A DNA stretch of 64,000 nucleotides from Sisyra terminalis (Eukaryota; Arthropoda; Insecta; Neuroptera; Sisyridae), in NCBI GenBank assembly GCA_958496175.1, contig OY292274.1:57298630-57362629 (forward strand), written 5' to 3'. Under the pieces are notes generated by a model. That model saw nothing but the letters and a program-made list of their open reading frames with translations. It was not told the DNA's origin and did not search any database. Of this stretch, positions 23,879-34,800 are shown piece by piece. The stretch's first letter is position 1. Each line of letters opens with the position of its first letter. The position numbers were made by a program, and so were the translations under genes.

Positions 23879-24932
23879 TAGAAAATAATAAAATTTTTAT
23901 TGAGACTAGCCGAGCTGTTTCTTTTGAAAGTGGCCTAAGTCCATTTCAAGGGTAATCTGTATGATACGTTTATTTATAAAACCAGGCTGGATTATGTTGA
24001 TATTAGTAATATGTTCTTAGTAATTACAAAGCGATGAAATAATATTCAAAAAGACACTCTAAAGTGTGAACTATATACTTTCTCTTAATTAAGAATTACT
24101 GCCCTAAAGGGCATACCCTTTTGTTTCGAACTTTGAAACTACCGTTTTTATAATACTTAAACCATTAAATTTTCATAAATTATTGATATAATATTAATTT
24201 ATGTGACGACAATACCTAATAATTTCTTCGGCAGTTAACCTGTAAATATTCTTAACCTGTATTCTTAAACCTGTAAAGTATTCTTATAATTGAAAAAATA
24301 TAATGCAAAAATCATCTTTGAAATGGACTTCAAAATAAATAGCTGGGCTATGGGTTATATTAGCAAAGAACTTTTAAGCATTTTTATAGATCAATTACCA
24401 AATATTTATTGAATCAAAATATTGTTTTTGTTCCTTGAAAAAGTGAACAAATCGATAAACATTTAAGTAATGTAAGATGCCTTGTAAAATGTTTAATGTT
24501 ATAGAAAGATAGATAGATTAAAAATAAGTTTTACTTATTTTTTTTTAGTTTAGGTATATACAATTTTAACTGGTAACCCATTATGCCAATATTCTATTCT
24601 TACAAATATTGAAAACTGAAATTTTTACGAAAAAAATATGATTTTTCTAGCCAATTTAGTGTAGCACTCCCCTAATCATATTACCCTTTCGGTAGAAAGA
24701 TATTAAAAGAAAATATGAATTAAAAAGAATGAAAGAATGAGGCAGTCTTTTGTTGTGGTTTTTAATTGTAAGATTTTACTAAAATCTATGTAATCTACAG
24801 CATATGTCAAATGATACTAAACAAAGCTACAGTAGTTACTTATAATCAGCCTCTCTGTTTCAACTTTTTTCTATATCTCTTTCTACTGAAAGTGCAATAT
24901 GGACGTTGAAGTATAAGAATAGTTAAGATATT
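23879..24932. other. Anonymous A+T-rich DNA
   Basis: Nothing recognisable: no element ends, no coding relic, no structured RNA. Confidence 0.5.
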
Positions 24933-25578
24933 GGTAAAAAAGAACAAAATTGGTCATTTCTGAAAATTTTAGCCTTAGATATATGAAACTTTCGTATGAT
25001 ACCACATTGGGGTTAAAATTTAATTTTTCGTTAAATTTAAAAAGTTAGTAAGCTATTTTTTAAAACTGTAATTCATTTTAGTTTTTGCCCGATTTTGGAT
25101 GAAATCTTTAATATTTAATCAAGTGTACTAGATATTTTTAAAGAAGTGGATCAAATGGAAGGAATATTACCTCTTTAGTGGGTACTGAAGCTTTTAAGAT
25201 GATGCTTTAAAAAGCTATATAGAATATTTTGGTTACACATTGCAGTATATTTTAATAAAAATTTAATAAAACGTAATGCCTTATTGACATTTATTGGTGT
25301 AGTTACTAATATATCATTCACTTAAGATGCCTGCCTACAAAAAAAATCAGTTTCTGTATATTTCTAACTATAGTATAATGTAGTCGTTAGAGTACAGTTT
25401 TGGACATATTGGTAGAAAAATAATAAGAATTTCTTAAATTTAGATATGTGGAAATTTTGCATGATACCACATCTGGAATATGAAGCAGAATCAAAATTTA
25501 ATTTCCCCGTGAAATTTTGAAAGAGCAAAAAAGTTTACAACTTATTTTGTACAACCGTGGTTTCTTGTAATAGGAAAG
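24933..25578. repeat. Diverged tandem repeat, period about 476 bp
   Basis: Blocks from 24933 (ATTGGTA-AAAA, AGATAT-TG-AA, ATGATACCACAT, AAAATTTAATTT, GTGAAATCTTTA-like) recur in the same order from about 25408. Identity is modest with many indels. The second unit is cut at 25579, where the large palindrome begins, so part of this repeat is also present in both palindrome arms. Confidence 0.55.
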
Positions 25579-25865
25579 GTCCGTTTTAGTGTGAAATCTT
25601 TATCTTTTAATGACATAAGTAAATGCTTTAAATTGCTTTAAAATAGCTATTTTTTTACTACAAATCATATTTATTATCTTTCTAGTGAAAACGGTGTTTA
25701 AATGGGTTTTTTAGACTTAGTAGAATATGAATGTGTATATTTTGATCAAAGTATAAAAATTTGTAAATAGATGATAAAATTCAGATCTCAGCTTTTATTA
25801 AGTAAAAAGACAATTTAGGTTGTTTTAGATCGGGTTTTTATTTAATATTTTTTAATATTAAAATG

Positions 25866-25902
25866 AGCTACGTTTCGTTACGTATCGTAACTTCATCAGG
25901 CT
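25866..25902 (-). ncRNA. Hammerhead ribozyme motif, family 2, left arm of palindrome
   Basis: Identical in sequence to the motif at 13170-13206: AGC, CTGATGA, extra A, perfect 6-bp helix II with ATA loop, GAA, ACGT, A, GCT. All core bases are present. Helix III is self-complementary only between molecules. Confidence 0.6.
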
Positions 25903-26040
25903 TCTTGAATCACAAAAAATATAATATTTTCAATTTCAATTCAATAAATAAATAAATAAATTTATTAAATTCAATAAATAAACAAATAAATTCATTTATT
26001 GAATTGAAATTGAAAATATTATATTTTTTGTGATTCAAGA

Positions 26041-26077
26041 AGCCTGATGAAGTTACGATACGTAACGAAACGTAGCT
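26041..26077 (+). ncRNA. Hammerhead ribozyme motif, family 2, right arm of palindrome
   Basis: Exact inverted counterpart of 25866-25902. Core CTGATGA lies at 26044-26050, helix II GTTACG/CGTAAC encloses ATA, and GAAACGTAGCT follows. A transcript through the palindrome would carry this ribozyme once and its complement once, and the two arms would pair with each other, competing with ribozyme folding. Confidence 0.6.
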
Positions 26078-26364
26078 CATTTTAATATTAAAAAATATTA
26101 AATAAAAACCCGATCTAAAACAACCTAAATTGTCTTTTTACTTAATAAAAGCTGAGATCTGAATTTTATCATCTATTTACAAATTTTTATACTTTGATCA
26201 AAATATACACATTCATATTCTACTAAGTCTAAAAAACCCATTTAAACACCGTTTTCACTAGAAAGATAATAAATATGATTTGTAGTAAAAAAATAGCTAT
26301 TTTAAAGCAATCTAAAGCATTTACTTATGTCATTAAAAGATAAAGATTTCACGCAAAAACGGAC

Positions 26365-26440
26365 GATACGTAGCTAATTTGGAAATTAAAAAATATTTAA
26401 AAAACCCGATCTTAAACAGCCTGAATTGTCTTCTTATTTA
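26365..26440 (+). mobile_element. Fragment of the family 2 hammerhead element
   Basis: Starts GATACGTAGCTAATTT and continues through the conserved CCCGATCTTAAACAGCCTG and AATTGTCTTCTTATTT blocks. Compared with other copies, an 11-base piece has been lost from the second strand of helix II through GAAACG, so GATACGTA joins directly to GCTAATT. It abuts the right end of the palindrome and shares its orientation with the right arm, so it is a separate, older copy. Confidence 0.65.
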
Positions 26441-29400
26441 AAAATTGTAAATACCTATTTGACTGTTATTATTGTTGTTGGTTTTGTTTCTACTTTTCCC
26501 TTAAGGTGACAATTCACAATACATTTCCCAACTATATTTTATAATTACATACAAGGGACAACAATTTTTCTTGGCGATCAGAAGCTATAAACTTTCAGTA
26601 GTGTTAAGCCCTTTAAAACCCTTTTCTATTCTGAGTAAAAATGTCGCAACCTTTTGAATCGTGAATAGAGAAATTCTCGTAATTTATCAATTGTAATTTA
26701 GTGGCATTTGAAAGAAAAAACAATAACAACTATTTAAAAATTCACAAAAATCGCTGGCACACAAAAGAAGGGGAATAGACCATGTTTTTTTTTTTATCTG
26801 AACTTATCTAAAACAGCCTGTATGAAAGCAATTGGACAATTTTCTTTTACGGTGTGAAAAAATGCACGCAAAAAACGAGAGATAAAAAATATATTATATA
26901 TGCGTGACATACTTGAATAAATGTTTAGGGAATGGTGTAATAGGCTCGTGAGTTTTAGCTGTAAAAAGCGATAGGTCATATCATTTTGTCTTTACTTTAT
27001 TTTCCTTGAAATGAAAATAATAGAGAATTGAACAGAGTAAACGAGCGATAAACGTTTGTATGGAAAATCGAAGATGTGTTTGTCAGTTTGAAGACAATGT
27101 AGACGTATGTTTTTTTTTTTTCGAGATTAAGATTTTCGATTTGGGCAGTTTTGTGATGAAATAAGCTTACGTAGTTACCAAGGTGAATGTGGGTATGTTA
27201 GTATATACATGTCAATAGTCGATAGCGATGACGTTGGTTCCGTTACGTTACGATAGTGCCCTCTTATAACATGGGTTCTCAAGTGGCATCGTTTATCGTT
27301 CAACGTCGTCGCAAGTTTCACCCTAGCCATGTCATCAATGCCAAACACAACCATCTATCTCGTTCACAAATTGATATTACTCTCGTGACTCTATTTTCTA
27401 CGTCTCCTTTATCCATCATCATTTATTATTACTTTTGATGAAGATAATAATAAAACAAAGAAATACCATCCACCCATACATCATTCCATTCAACGAAAAA
27501 CAATTTGATTCCCAAAATATAATATCAATATCAATTACAAGACTATCGACTTAAAATTATTTATTTCATTACAATAAAATGCTCAAGGCACGAAAGAAAT
27601 CAATAAATGTTCTCGTTTCAATTTTACTTTCACGAATTTGCATTCTTTGCGATACGAACATGCGAGCTTGTTTCGCCAATATAAATTTGCAAGTACAGAT
27701 ACTTACATCAAATCCAATAATATTTAATCTAGCACAGGATGAATATTTCATCTCTCATTTAACTTTCCCAACAATATTTCATCCGAGAAACAACAATGCC
27801 TAACTTCTTATTAAATTTATTCTTTCGTATAAAGAACACAAATCTGATTTTATATAGGATATCAGACGCCTACAAAGTATAATATCAGCCACCATAAAAT
27901 AAACGATCATCTTCGAAAAGAATACAAATGAGAAGTAGATTTTTATGGGATTAAATAGACATTTTTAGTAGCCAATCTTTGAAGCATTTTTTATGGAGAA
28001 TTAAAGCAATTTAAGAGTCATTTACATAATCGCATAAAGAATGATAATATTATTTTAGGTAAACTTTAACGAGTTCGTAGAAACTGATTCAGAAAACATC
28101 AAAATCGTTTGCAAATTCAACATCGAAAATATTCTATTTAAGTAAATCATTGAATAGTAAAATATTTAAATTAATTTGGTATTACAGTTCAATGATTCAT
28201 AAGCTTTATGATTCGTGACCCTGTTTTGTTTTTAAAATTTTTAAAGGTTCTCCGAAATAGGGTGTATTTCGTTTATATGAGGTTTAACTATTTATTAAAA
28301 ATATATTAAAGAAGGGCCACTGACATTAATTTCAGAAGCTACTTTTATCTACCGTCATTTTCTCTAAAACTTCCCAAATATTTTTTTGTAATCCACCCAT
28401 GGATTACGACCCATAATTATATGGTAACAGTAGTTAATGATATAAAAATGTATTTTGTACTTGAGCATAAAGTATTTAAGAGTAAAGTAAAGATTATAAT
28501 CAATCATTTTTGCAATTTGGTAATAAAAAATTGGTATTTTAAAAATTTAGTTATCATTAAAAATATTTGGTGTATAGTCTGGTTCTAAAATTTTCTTAGT
28601 TAAATTGTACATTTCGCTATTTTAAAAGTACCAAAAATATCAAAGTTCAATTGTCCCGGTTTTTTATTATATCCGGTTGAAGAATTAAAAAATCATGGGG
28701 GTCCTATTGTTATAGAAATGAACATATAGATATATGAAATCCGGGAAGGGTGAAAGCTTTACACTCTATACTCCATCATATACGCACAACTATAAATGTC
28801 ACCTTTTATTATAAAATTATGTTATAATTTATAAGTGAAGTAATGAAAAATTCGTATTTGGTTATGAAAATTGAAACAAAGACGATTTGGAACTCTTAAG
28901 TACTCAATTTTTGATTTGGGACTTTTATCTTTCTACTCAAATGGAAAAAGTTAAGTGAAAATTTTGAAAAATAAATAAATAAATCTCAGACATACTTTTT
29001 AAGAACTTCAGTACAATAAAGTACAAAGTTCTTTATTTATGTTAAATAAACCTAAAAATTAATGGAATCATAGATAAAGTAAATTGCAATTTTGAACCAA
29101 AACTCTTAATGGATAAATTCATATGAGTACTTCGTACTCATCACAATAAAACGACACAGTACCAAATTCAGAGAAGTGATAACAATGACGAGAGGTAATA
29201 TTTCAAAGTAAAAACTAAAGTGTCTTCGGAAAGATTAACAGTAATGTGGGACTGGCGGCTTTAAAAAAAAAATTACGTATTCTTTAAAGTTGAAAGTTTT
29301 GTCGCCTTTTACTGCAACTATCTATGTATAATGTATATTTATGGTTATAGAAAAATCATTGTTTGCTTCAAAAGCTTTAAATTTTTCGGACCTTTTGTTT

Positions 29401-29485
29401 AGTAAAGTTGTAATCCCGTTGGGATTATTTTATTTTTGTTACCCGGGTGCAATATTTAAATTCATACCGTTCTAGTAAAATTTAA
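26441..29485. other. Anonymous DNA with a less A+T-rich island at 27.16-27.44 kb
   Basis: Most of this is featureless. The segment 27160-27440 is distinctly less A+T-rich, with words such as GATGACGTTGG and CAACGTCGTCGC and an open frame of 60 codons (27256-27438). It could be an exon, a regulatory element or an old insertion. I see no family match and no clear splice or promoter evidence. Confidence 0.4.
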
Positions 29486-29695
29486 AAGAATTATTATAAA
29501 TTGGTAAAAATATTCAGAGGACTAGGATCAAATAATAATCAGACAAAACTATTTTACATGCGCGACGTTTCGGCCCGGTTATTGAGCCGTATGTAATAAA
29601 TAGTTTTGACTGATTATTATTTGATCCTAGTCCTCTGAATATTTTTACCAATTTATCATCATCGAGGATCTGAAACTCTACAAGAATTATTATAA
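29486..29695. mobile_element. Inverted-dimer element with hammerhead relic (family 4), 14-bp target duplication
   Basis: Arms 29499-29560 and 29590-29655 are inverted repeats of about 55 bases, with matches such as ATTGGTAAAAATATTC and ATAATAATCAG. A 14-bp direct repeat AAGAATTATTATAA flanks the insertion (29486-29499 and 29682-29695). A short tail (29656-29681, containing ATCGAGGATCTGAAACTC) exists only on the right. The centre holds half of a hammerhead: the axis of symmetry falls inside the ribozyme. Same design as 2.8, 15.9 and 19.2 kb but unrelated in sequence. Confidence 0.75.
29561..29588 (-). ncRNA. Half hammerhead motif (family 4), core strand missing
   Basis: On the minus strand: GGCTC and GGGCC form a 5-bp helix II (one G-T pair) around AATAACC, then GAA, self-complementary ACGT, C at the cleavage-site position and GCG for helix I. 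The CTGATGA strand and the 5' strand of helix I are absent. The sequence switches to the other arm exactly where they should begin. The motif cannot be active in cis. Confidence 0.6.
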
Positions 29696-29958
29696 TTAAA
29701 TTAAAAATATCGATTTCTTTAATTTATCAAGCGAGAAATATAACCAATAGCAGTTAATCTCTACAAGAAGGCATCAGAATTTCTTTGGTACCTTCAACTC
29801 TTAAAAACTATAAACAAATATATTTTTATGAACTGTAATAAATGGAATGTATTGTTATGACAATGAGCTTAATTTTTTTCAAATTAATCGATATACAGTA
29901 AAAAAATGTGTCAAATATAAATTTTTAAAGTTGGATATATTTTTGTATAAGTCTTAAG

Positions 29959-31189
29959 TAGGGATTGCAATACCGAAATACCGAATACCAGTATTTTGAG
30001 CCATTTGTACAATTTTGCAATGCCGGTATTCGTAAGTAATATAAAGGACAAATCGAGGTGTAGTAGACCAAACAATTTAGAAGAGTTTTATTTTATTTAT
30101 TGCAATTTGCAATATTATATATATATTGGTATTCATAAGTTAATACCGTTTTTTTGGTATTGACTAGAAGAGTTTTAAATTGTTCCTACTGTGTATCCAG
30201 GGGTCACCAATATAGCAAAATAGTATATATCTTTATTTTTTGTTCTTCTACCGGGCGAAATGAATTAAACTGTGAATATAAAGTTACAAATAGAAAATGT
30301 CTTATGATCTTTACATAGTTATAATAATTATAAAAGAAAAGACACTAGCCAATTTAAATTTTGTCAAGTTTAAAGTAAATTTTTTTTAAAGTTTTTACCC
30401 ACAAATCTATCCCCATTTAAAAGAATTCGGTAAAGATATAGAAAATGATTACGACATTAATGTCGATAGTAAAAAGGAATTATTTTGAACAAAAATTAGA
30501 ATAAGCGATAACTAAAAAAAATTCAACAAACCTAAATACAATACAGAAATCAGATATATCCAAAACTATCAGACGAAAACTCACTGTATTTGAAGGTTAG
30601 GGATTTAGAGGTAAATACTGGCAAAAAGTATCTTGCACCTTGCCAACAGTACCACCAACTATGTAGATACAAGAAAAGAGTTATCGATAGTTGGTAATTT
30701 TTGCATAAAATTACGTTCCTGGCCTAATGGTAGTACAATTATTGCACATTATGTTTATTAAGATCACATTTCAGTAATTTGTAATAGTATCAAAGACTGA
30801 ATAGTGATATTTACTCTTTTTTATGATTTAACTACATACGATGTTCGTTGTTCCTTTACTTTTTTGTGATTCTTTGTATACTGTTATTATTTGTAAGTTC
30901 AAAAATTAATGTTTTTTTGTGATATATATGCAATTGTACTATGCATTACATTACAATTGTAATATTCCAGTTCTATGGACAGATGCTTTGCATCTCTATA
31001 GAATGTATACTGGAAGTAAAAAAAATAATAAATAATAATAATATTTACCCTTTCTAATTAAACTGGTAAACAAAACAAAGAAATACCTGTGTTTTTTTTC
31101 TTTTTCTAAAATTCCTACTACTGTGTCACTAAGATCAAAAAAATACCGAACGCCGGTATTGAACTTTTGGTCCGATATTGCAATCCCTA
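29959..31189. mobile_element. hAT-like DNA transposon relic, about 1.2 kb
   Basis: The ends are inverted repeats: TAGGGATTGCAATACCG at 29959-29975, and the complement of TAGGGATTGCAATATCG at 31173-31189, with one difference in 17. Flanking 8-mers GTCTTAAG (29951-29958) and GTTACAAG (31190-31197) match at 5 of 8 positions, an eroded 8-bp target duplication as used by hAT transposases. GGTATT/AATACC words near both ends resemble known insect hAT termini. I found no readable transposase inside. Confidence 0.7.
30965..31015. other. Imperfect hairpin inside the hAT element
   Basis: TTCCAGT and ACTGGAA close a stem continuing with TCTAT/ATAGA and AGATGC/GCATCT around a TTT loop, interrupted by small internal loops. 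Length and shape are compatible with a small-RNA precursor or a MITE-type foldback. I see no further evidence that it is processed. Confidence 0.45.
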
Positions 31190-31299
31190 GTTACAAGTTA
31201 ATCTTTTATATTTTAAATAAATGACTTCGGTTAATTGAGCATACCATTTTAAAATTTATTAATTTATGCACCAAATATATGAATCGAAATAGTTATTTT

Positions 31300-31506
31300 C
31301 GATACATATGCGTAAAGTGAGGTTTTATAGTAGGATGAAATTGATGCACGAGCTGAAGGGACTGATCGTACACAACGAGATCGAGTGCGCTGTGTACGCC
31401 AGGCGAGTGGGGGTAGGCGCACGAGATCAAGTTGTGTATGATCAGCCCCTTTAGCAAGTGTCTCAATTTCGTCCTACTAGGTACCTCACTTTAAGCATAA
31501 GTATCG
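31300..31506. mobile_element. MITE with long terminal inverted repeats (about 85 bp)
   Basis: The left arm CGATACATATGCGTAAAGTG... and right arm (complement CGATACTTATGCTTAAAGTG...) stay similar through GTAGGA-GAAATTGA, GG-CTGATC-TACACAAC and GATC toward a G+C-rich centre (31385-31430). Identity is about 80-85 percent. The element is much richer in G+C than its surroundings. No coding sequence. Target duplications are not obvious because the flanks themselves continue the inverted symmetry for a few bases. Confidence 0.7.
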
Positions 31507-31514
31507 AATAAATT

Positions 31515-31860
31515 TTTTTGTAACGACTGCTTCTAAAGTTCAACAGAAACAGATTGAGAAATTAATTATTGTTATTTATATATGAAAAATTTCAACTCTA
31601 TAGTTAGAATAATTTATAGAAAAATTATGAATAAAAACAACATTTTAGTTTAAACTACAGTCTAAATAATTACCTATATTAATTATTTCTTATCAAAGTT
31701 TATTTAGGTATCAATTTATTTTACTTTTGCGCACTGTTATTTACTTTTGCGCACGATTTCTCTACTTTCGCGTACGCTTGCCACCACGATGAGAAAACGG
31801 CTCTTTACCCCCGCCACACAACGCACGAAAGTTCAACTTTAGAAGCAGTCGTTACAAAAA
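31515..31860. mobile_element. MITE with 30-bp terminal inverted repeats
   Basis: Left end TTTTTGTAACGACTGCTTCT (31515-31534) and its continuation to 31544 match the complement of 31831-31860 at 29 of 30 positions. The interior carries TTACTTTTGCGCAC twice (about 31721-31756) and a related CTACTTTCGCGTACG. There is no coding capacity. It begins 8 bases after the neighbouring MITE ends, so the two may be halves of one composite or a nested pair. Confidence 0.7.
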
Positions 31861-34800
31861 TGTGTATTACCTACTTGTAATTTAATTTATTTCGATTTCC
31901 AGAAAATCATTTAATTTTTATCAATATTTTTTACTTCATCAAATTCAAAGGAAAAAAAATAATAAGAAAACAGAGAATACTTGTAAAAGAGAAATTAGAT
32001 AGATAGGCACTTACTTTGTCACTTGATTTATTGATGTACATGCCTACTGGTAAAGTGACGTAAAACAATACATTAATCAAACGTAAAAGTATTGGCGGCC
32101 AAAAAAAAAAACTATCCTTTTGTCGAATGCAGTAGGTACAACACTGTATTTGTAGAATGTAAATTATCTTGAATCTAAAACCGTTTCCAAATGGCAATTA
32201 ATTTCAATGAAAGATGATAGAATATTATTAAAATTTATTACTGAGTAATGTTTTCAGTAAAGAATGAAACTCGCAAGTACAATTGTATTGTTCTTAAAAA
32301 TCAAGTTAACAAAGAAAATCTTTCAAGTATTGAAACCATCCTATCTTCTCTGTATAGAGTGAGGCAATTATAGACGCAATCGATTTTTGTGGAAAAAAAA
32401 TAACGTCAGTGCTATATACCGCTTAAATATGCGGAATAACGTGCTACAAATACTTGATAGCTGGTGGTGCTCACATATATACACACATACGTTGACGATG
32501 AATGTCAGGATATTTGCCAATTCTACATTCCATTTGGTTGCAATTTCAAAATAGAAATCCAATAAAACAAGTGGTTTATTATCTCTCGCATTTTTCAACC
32601 AAACTCATTAACAGCTTACATCTATTTACCATGACATATTGAAGGAGACAGCGAAACCTCAAAGTTTCTGTAAACGCAAACTTTTATGGTTTGAAACATT
32701 TCAATTACGTTAGAGAAATATTTTCCTCAAAGCATATTTCAAAGTCTTTTTCATTACAAGTTGAAATAAAATATTACGTTTCCTTTAAATAAAGAACTCA
32801 TTTTTTTTTATGTATGAAAAATTCAATTTGATTTCCGCTTCTCGGTTACGACACGACCATTAATACTTTCCATCATCGTAAAATCATAAATAGAATTTCG
32901 TTCTATTATTACCGACATATTTTTTTAGGGGGCAAACTTTGAAGTACCCTCGCACTACGGCCTACTTAAACTTATTGTATTTACCCTAATCGAAACGTGT
33001 TTTATAATTTCATAGTGACACGAATTTATGAATTCAACCCTCGTCCCTTAATTTATAGCTAAATTAATTGCCAACCATTTCACAGAAAAAAAAGGTGCTT
33101 ACATAAAAGTACAACGTTTTTTTTCCTACAAACTTATTTTTCATCAAAATCAAAAGATGTTCGATCCACAAATACATCCCTACTTCCTTTCAATTAAAAA
33201 TCAACTTCATGTTGCTTTATATAGCAATTATTTTAATAAATAGCATTGAAAACGTTTTCCATCTACGTAAACCGTTTTTAATTTCAGATGCAAAATACAA
33301 GCAGAACCGAATAAGAAGTCATATTATCCCTTGAGAAAGAGCGTCTTGTTCTGAATACGCTTTTATGCGATATAATAGTACCCCATAATATAAATGTTAG
33401 AAGTGTAAGCACGTTCCAATTTACATATTGGAAATATACATTTCTCTGGCAGAAATGTTCGTCCATCATCGCAAATGTAAAATGTTTTCCCCACGGACGT
33501 TCTTATTACGTCATGTACGAAAAAGAAAAAGGGAAGCTTATTCAAAGTAAATACTGAAAAGAAAAAGTGATTAAATTACCAAAGAAAACAATTTAATTAT
33601 TTTTGTAGTTTCAGAAGAAAAAAAACGTAATTTCTATGCTTTAAATTCTTTAACAATAGCTCGCTAAAAAATACTTAAGATTCGTATGAAAAAGTTGCAA
33701 AGTTTATACAGTGTTCAACCATTTCTTTCTGGAATTAAAATAATTCACCTCTTTACAATTTTTTTTTCCTTTAAATTTTATTTTGAATTCTTTATTGTAC
33801 TGAAAGTACAACAAAAGGAAATATTAAAACTCATTCCTTAAAAAGATGAAAACTTCTTTTGGCCAAACAAAGAATACGAATCTCCATTATAAAAGAACTG
33901 CTTTAATATTATTATTTATTTTATTCTCTTATCGAGTTCATAAAGAATTGCATTTGTATAATACTTGATAAAATTCATTCCGAATGTTAGTACGAATCTC
34001 CATAAATGAATTCATCATCGACTTGTAATTAATTCTCTTTCAAAGTTAATATTTAATTAAAATCATTTATCATACCCAAACAATGATCCGATAAGTAAAA
34101 ACGATTTTATTTACAATTACTCCTGATTTAACAATAATTTCACCGGGTACCCTAATTCTCAAAACCCGTTTTTCAACTGGAGCAAAATCAGTGTTGTAAA
34201 AAAAAGCATTTATTATTAGATTAATCGCTCTGGTTTCAATTGAATATCTAATACAAAAAGGAGTAGTTATCCGAAAACAACCCCAACGCAAAGTGTAACT
34301 CTCTAAAGGGTGAATTGGAATGGTAACTCTAAGGGTGCACTGTGCTATTGATATGTCCGAGACTTATAGCGAACTGGTAAGAAACAGAATGAAATGGAAA
34401 CTTGACACCAGGGGCAATTTGATTTTGATTCCATTTAACAATCCCTTGTTCTCAGTTGGCTTTCATCTTTCTATAACTTTCGAAACGGGGAATTCTGTGA
34501 TTGACGAAGCCTCAGGAATACAAGCAACTTATTTTCTTTTATCACACCCTTCAAATAGTGTCCCCAAATATGTCGTATAGGTATATCGATTAGTTTTCTA
34601 TGTTTTCCACATTTTTACGTATGCCTACTGTACATTCAAAGAAATATTGTAACCACCAAAATTTACGGTTGTGAGATTTTGACAATAATATCCATTTTAA
34701 GCACTATTGAATCAATTTTAACCAGTTTTGGTATGACATTCATACGTTCGTTTGTACTACGTATGTGAACCGATATTTCAAATGCAATAAATCATAGAAT

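Larger units (their letters stand above)
25579..26364. repeat. Near-perfect 786-bp palindrome containing a family 2 inverted dimer
   Basis: The arms 25579-25971 and 25972-26364 are inverted copies. Line-by-line comparison shows only about three substitutions in the outer 380 bases and small differences at the A+T axis (AATAAATAAATAAA). The inner part of each arm is the family 2 hammerhead element; the outer part of about 190 bp (25579-25765) is other sequence, including part of the tandem repeat to the left. So the inverted duplication is larger than the element. Such high identity means a recent inverted duplication, gene conversion between arms, or an assembly or foldback-read artefact. I see no target duplication. 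Confidence 0.85.

Noticed and set aside
34320..34580. Open frame of 86 codons with fairly normal composition
   Set aside because: No similarity recognised and no gene context. The opposite strand just upstream is also open, which argues for chance.
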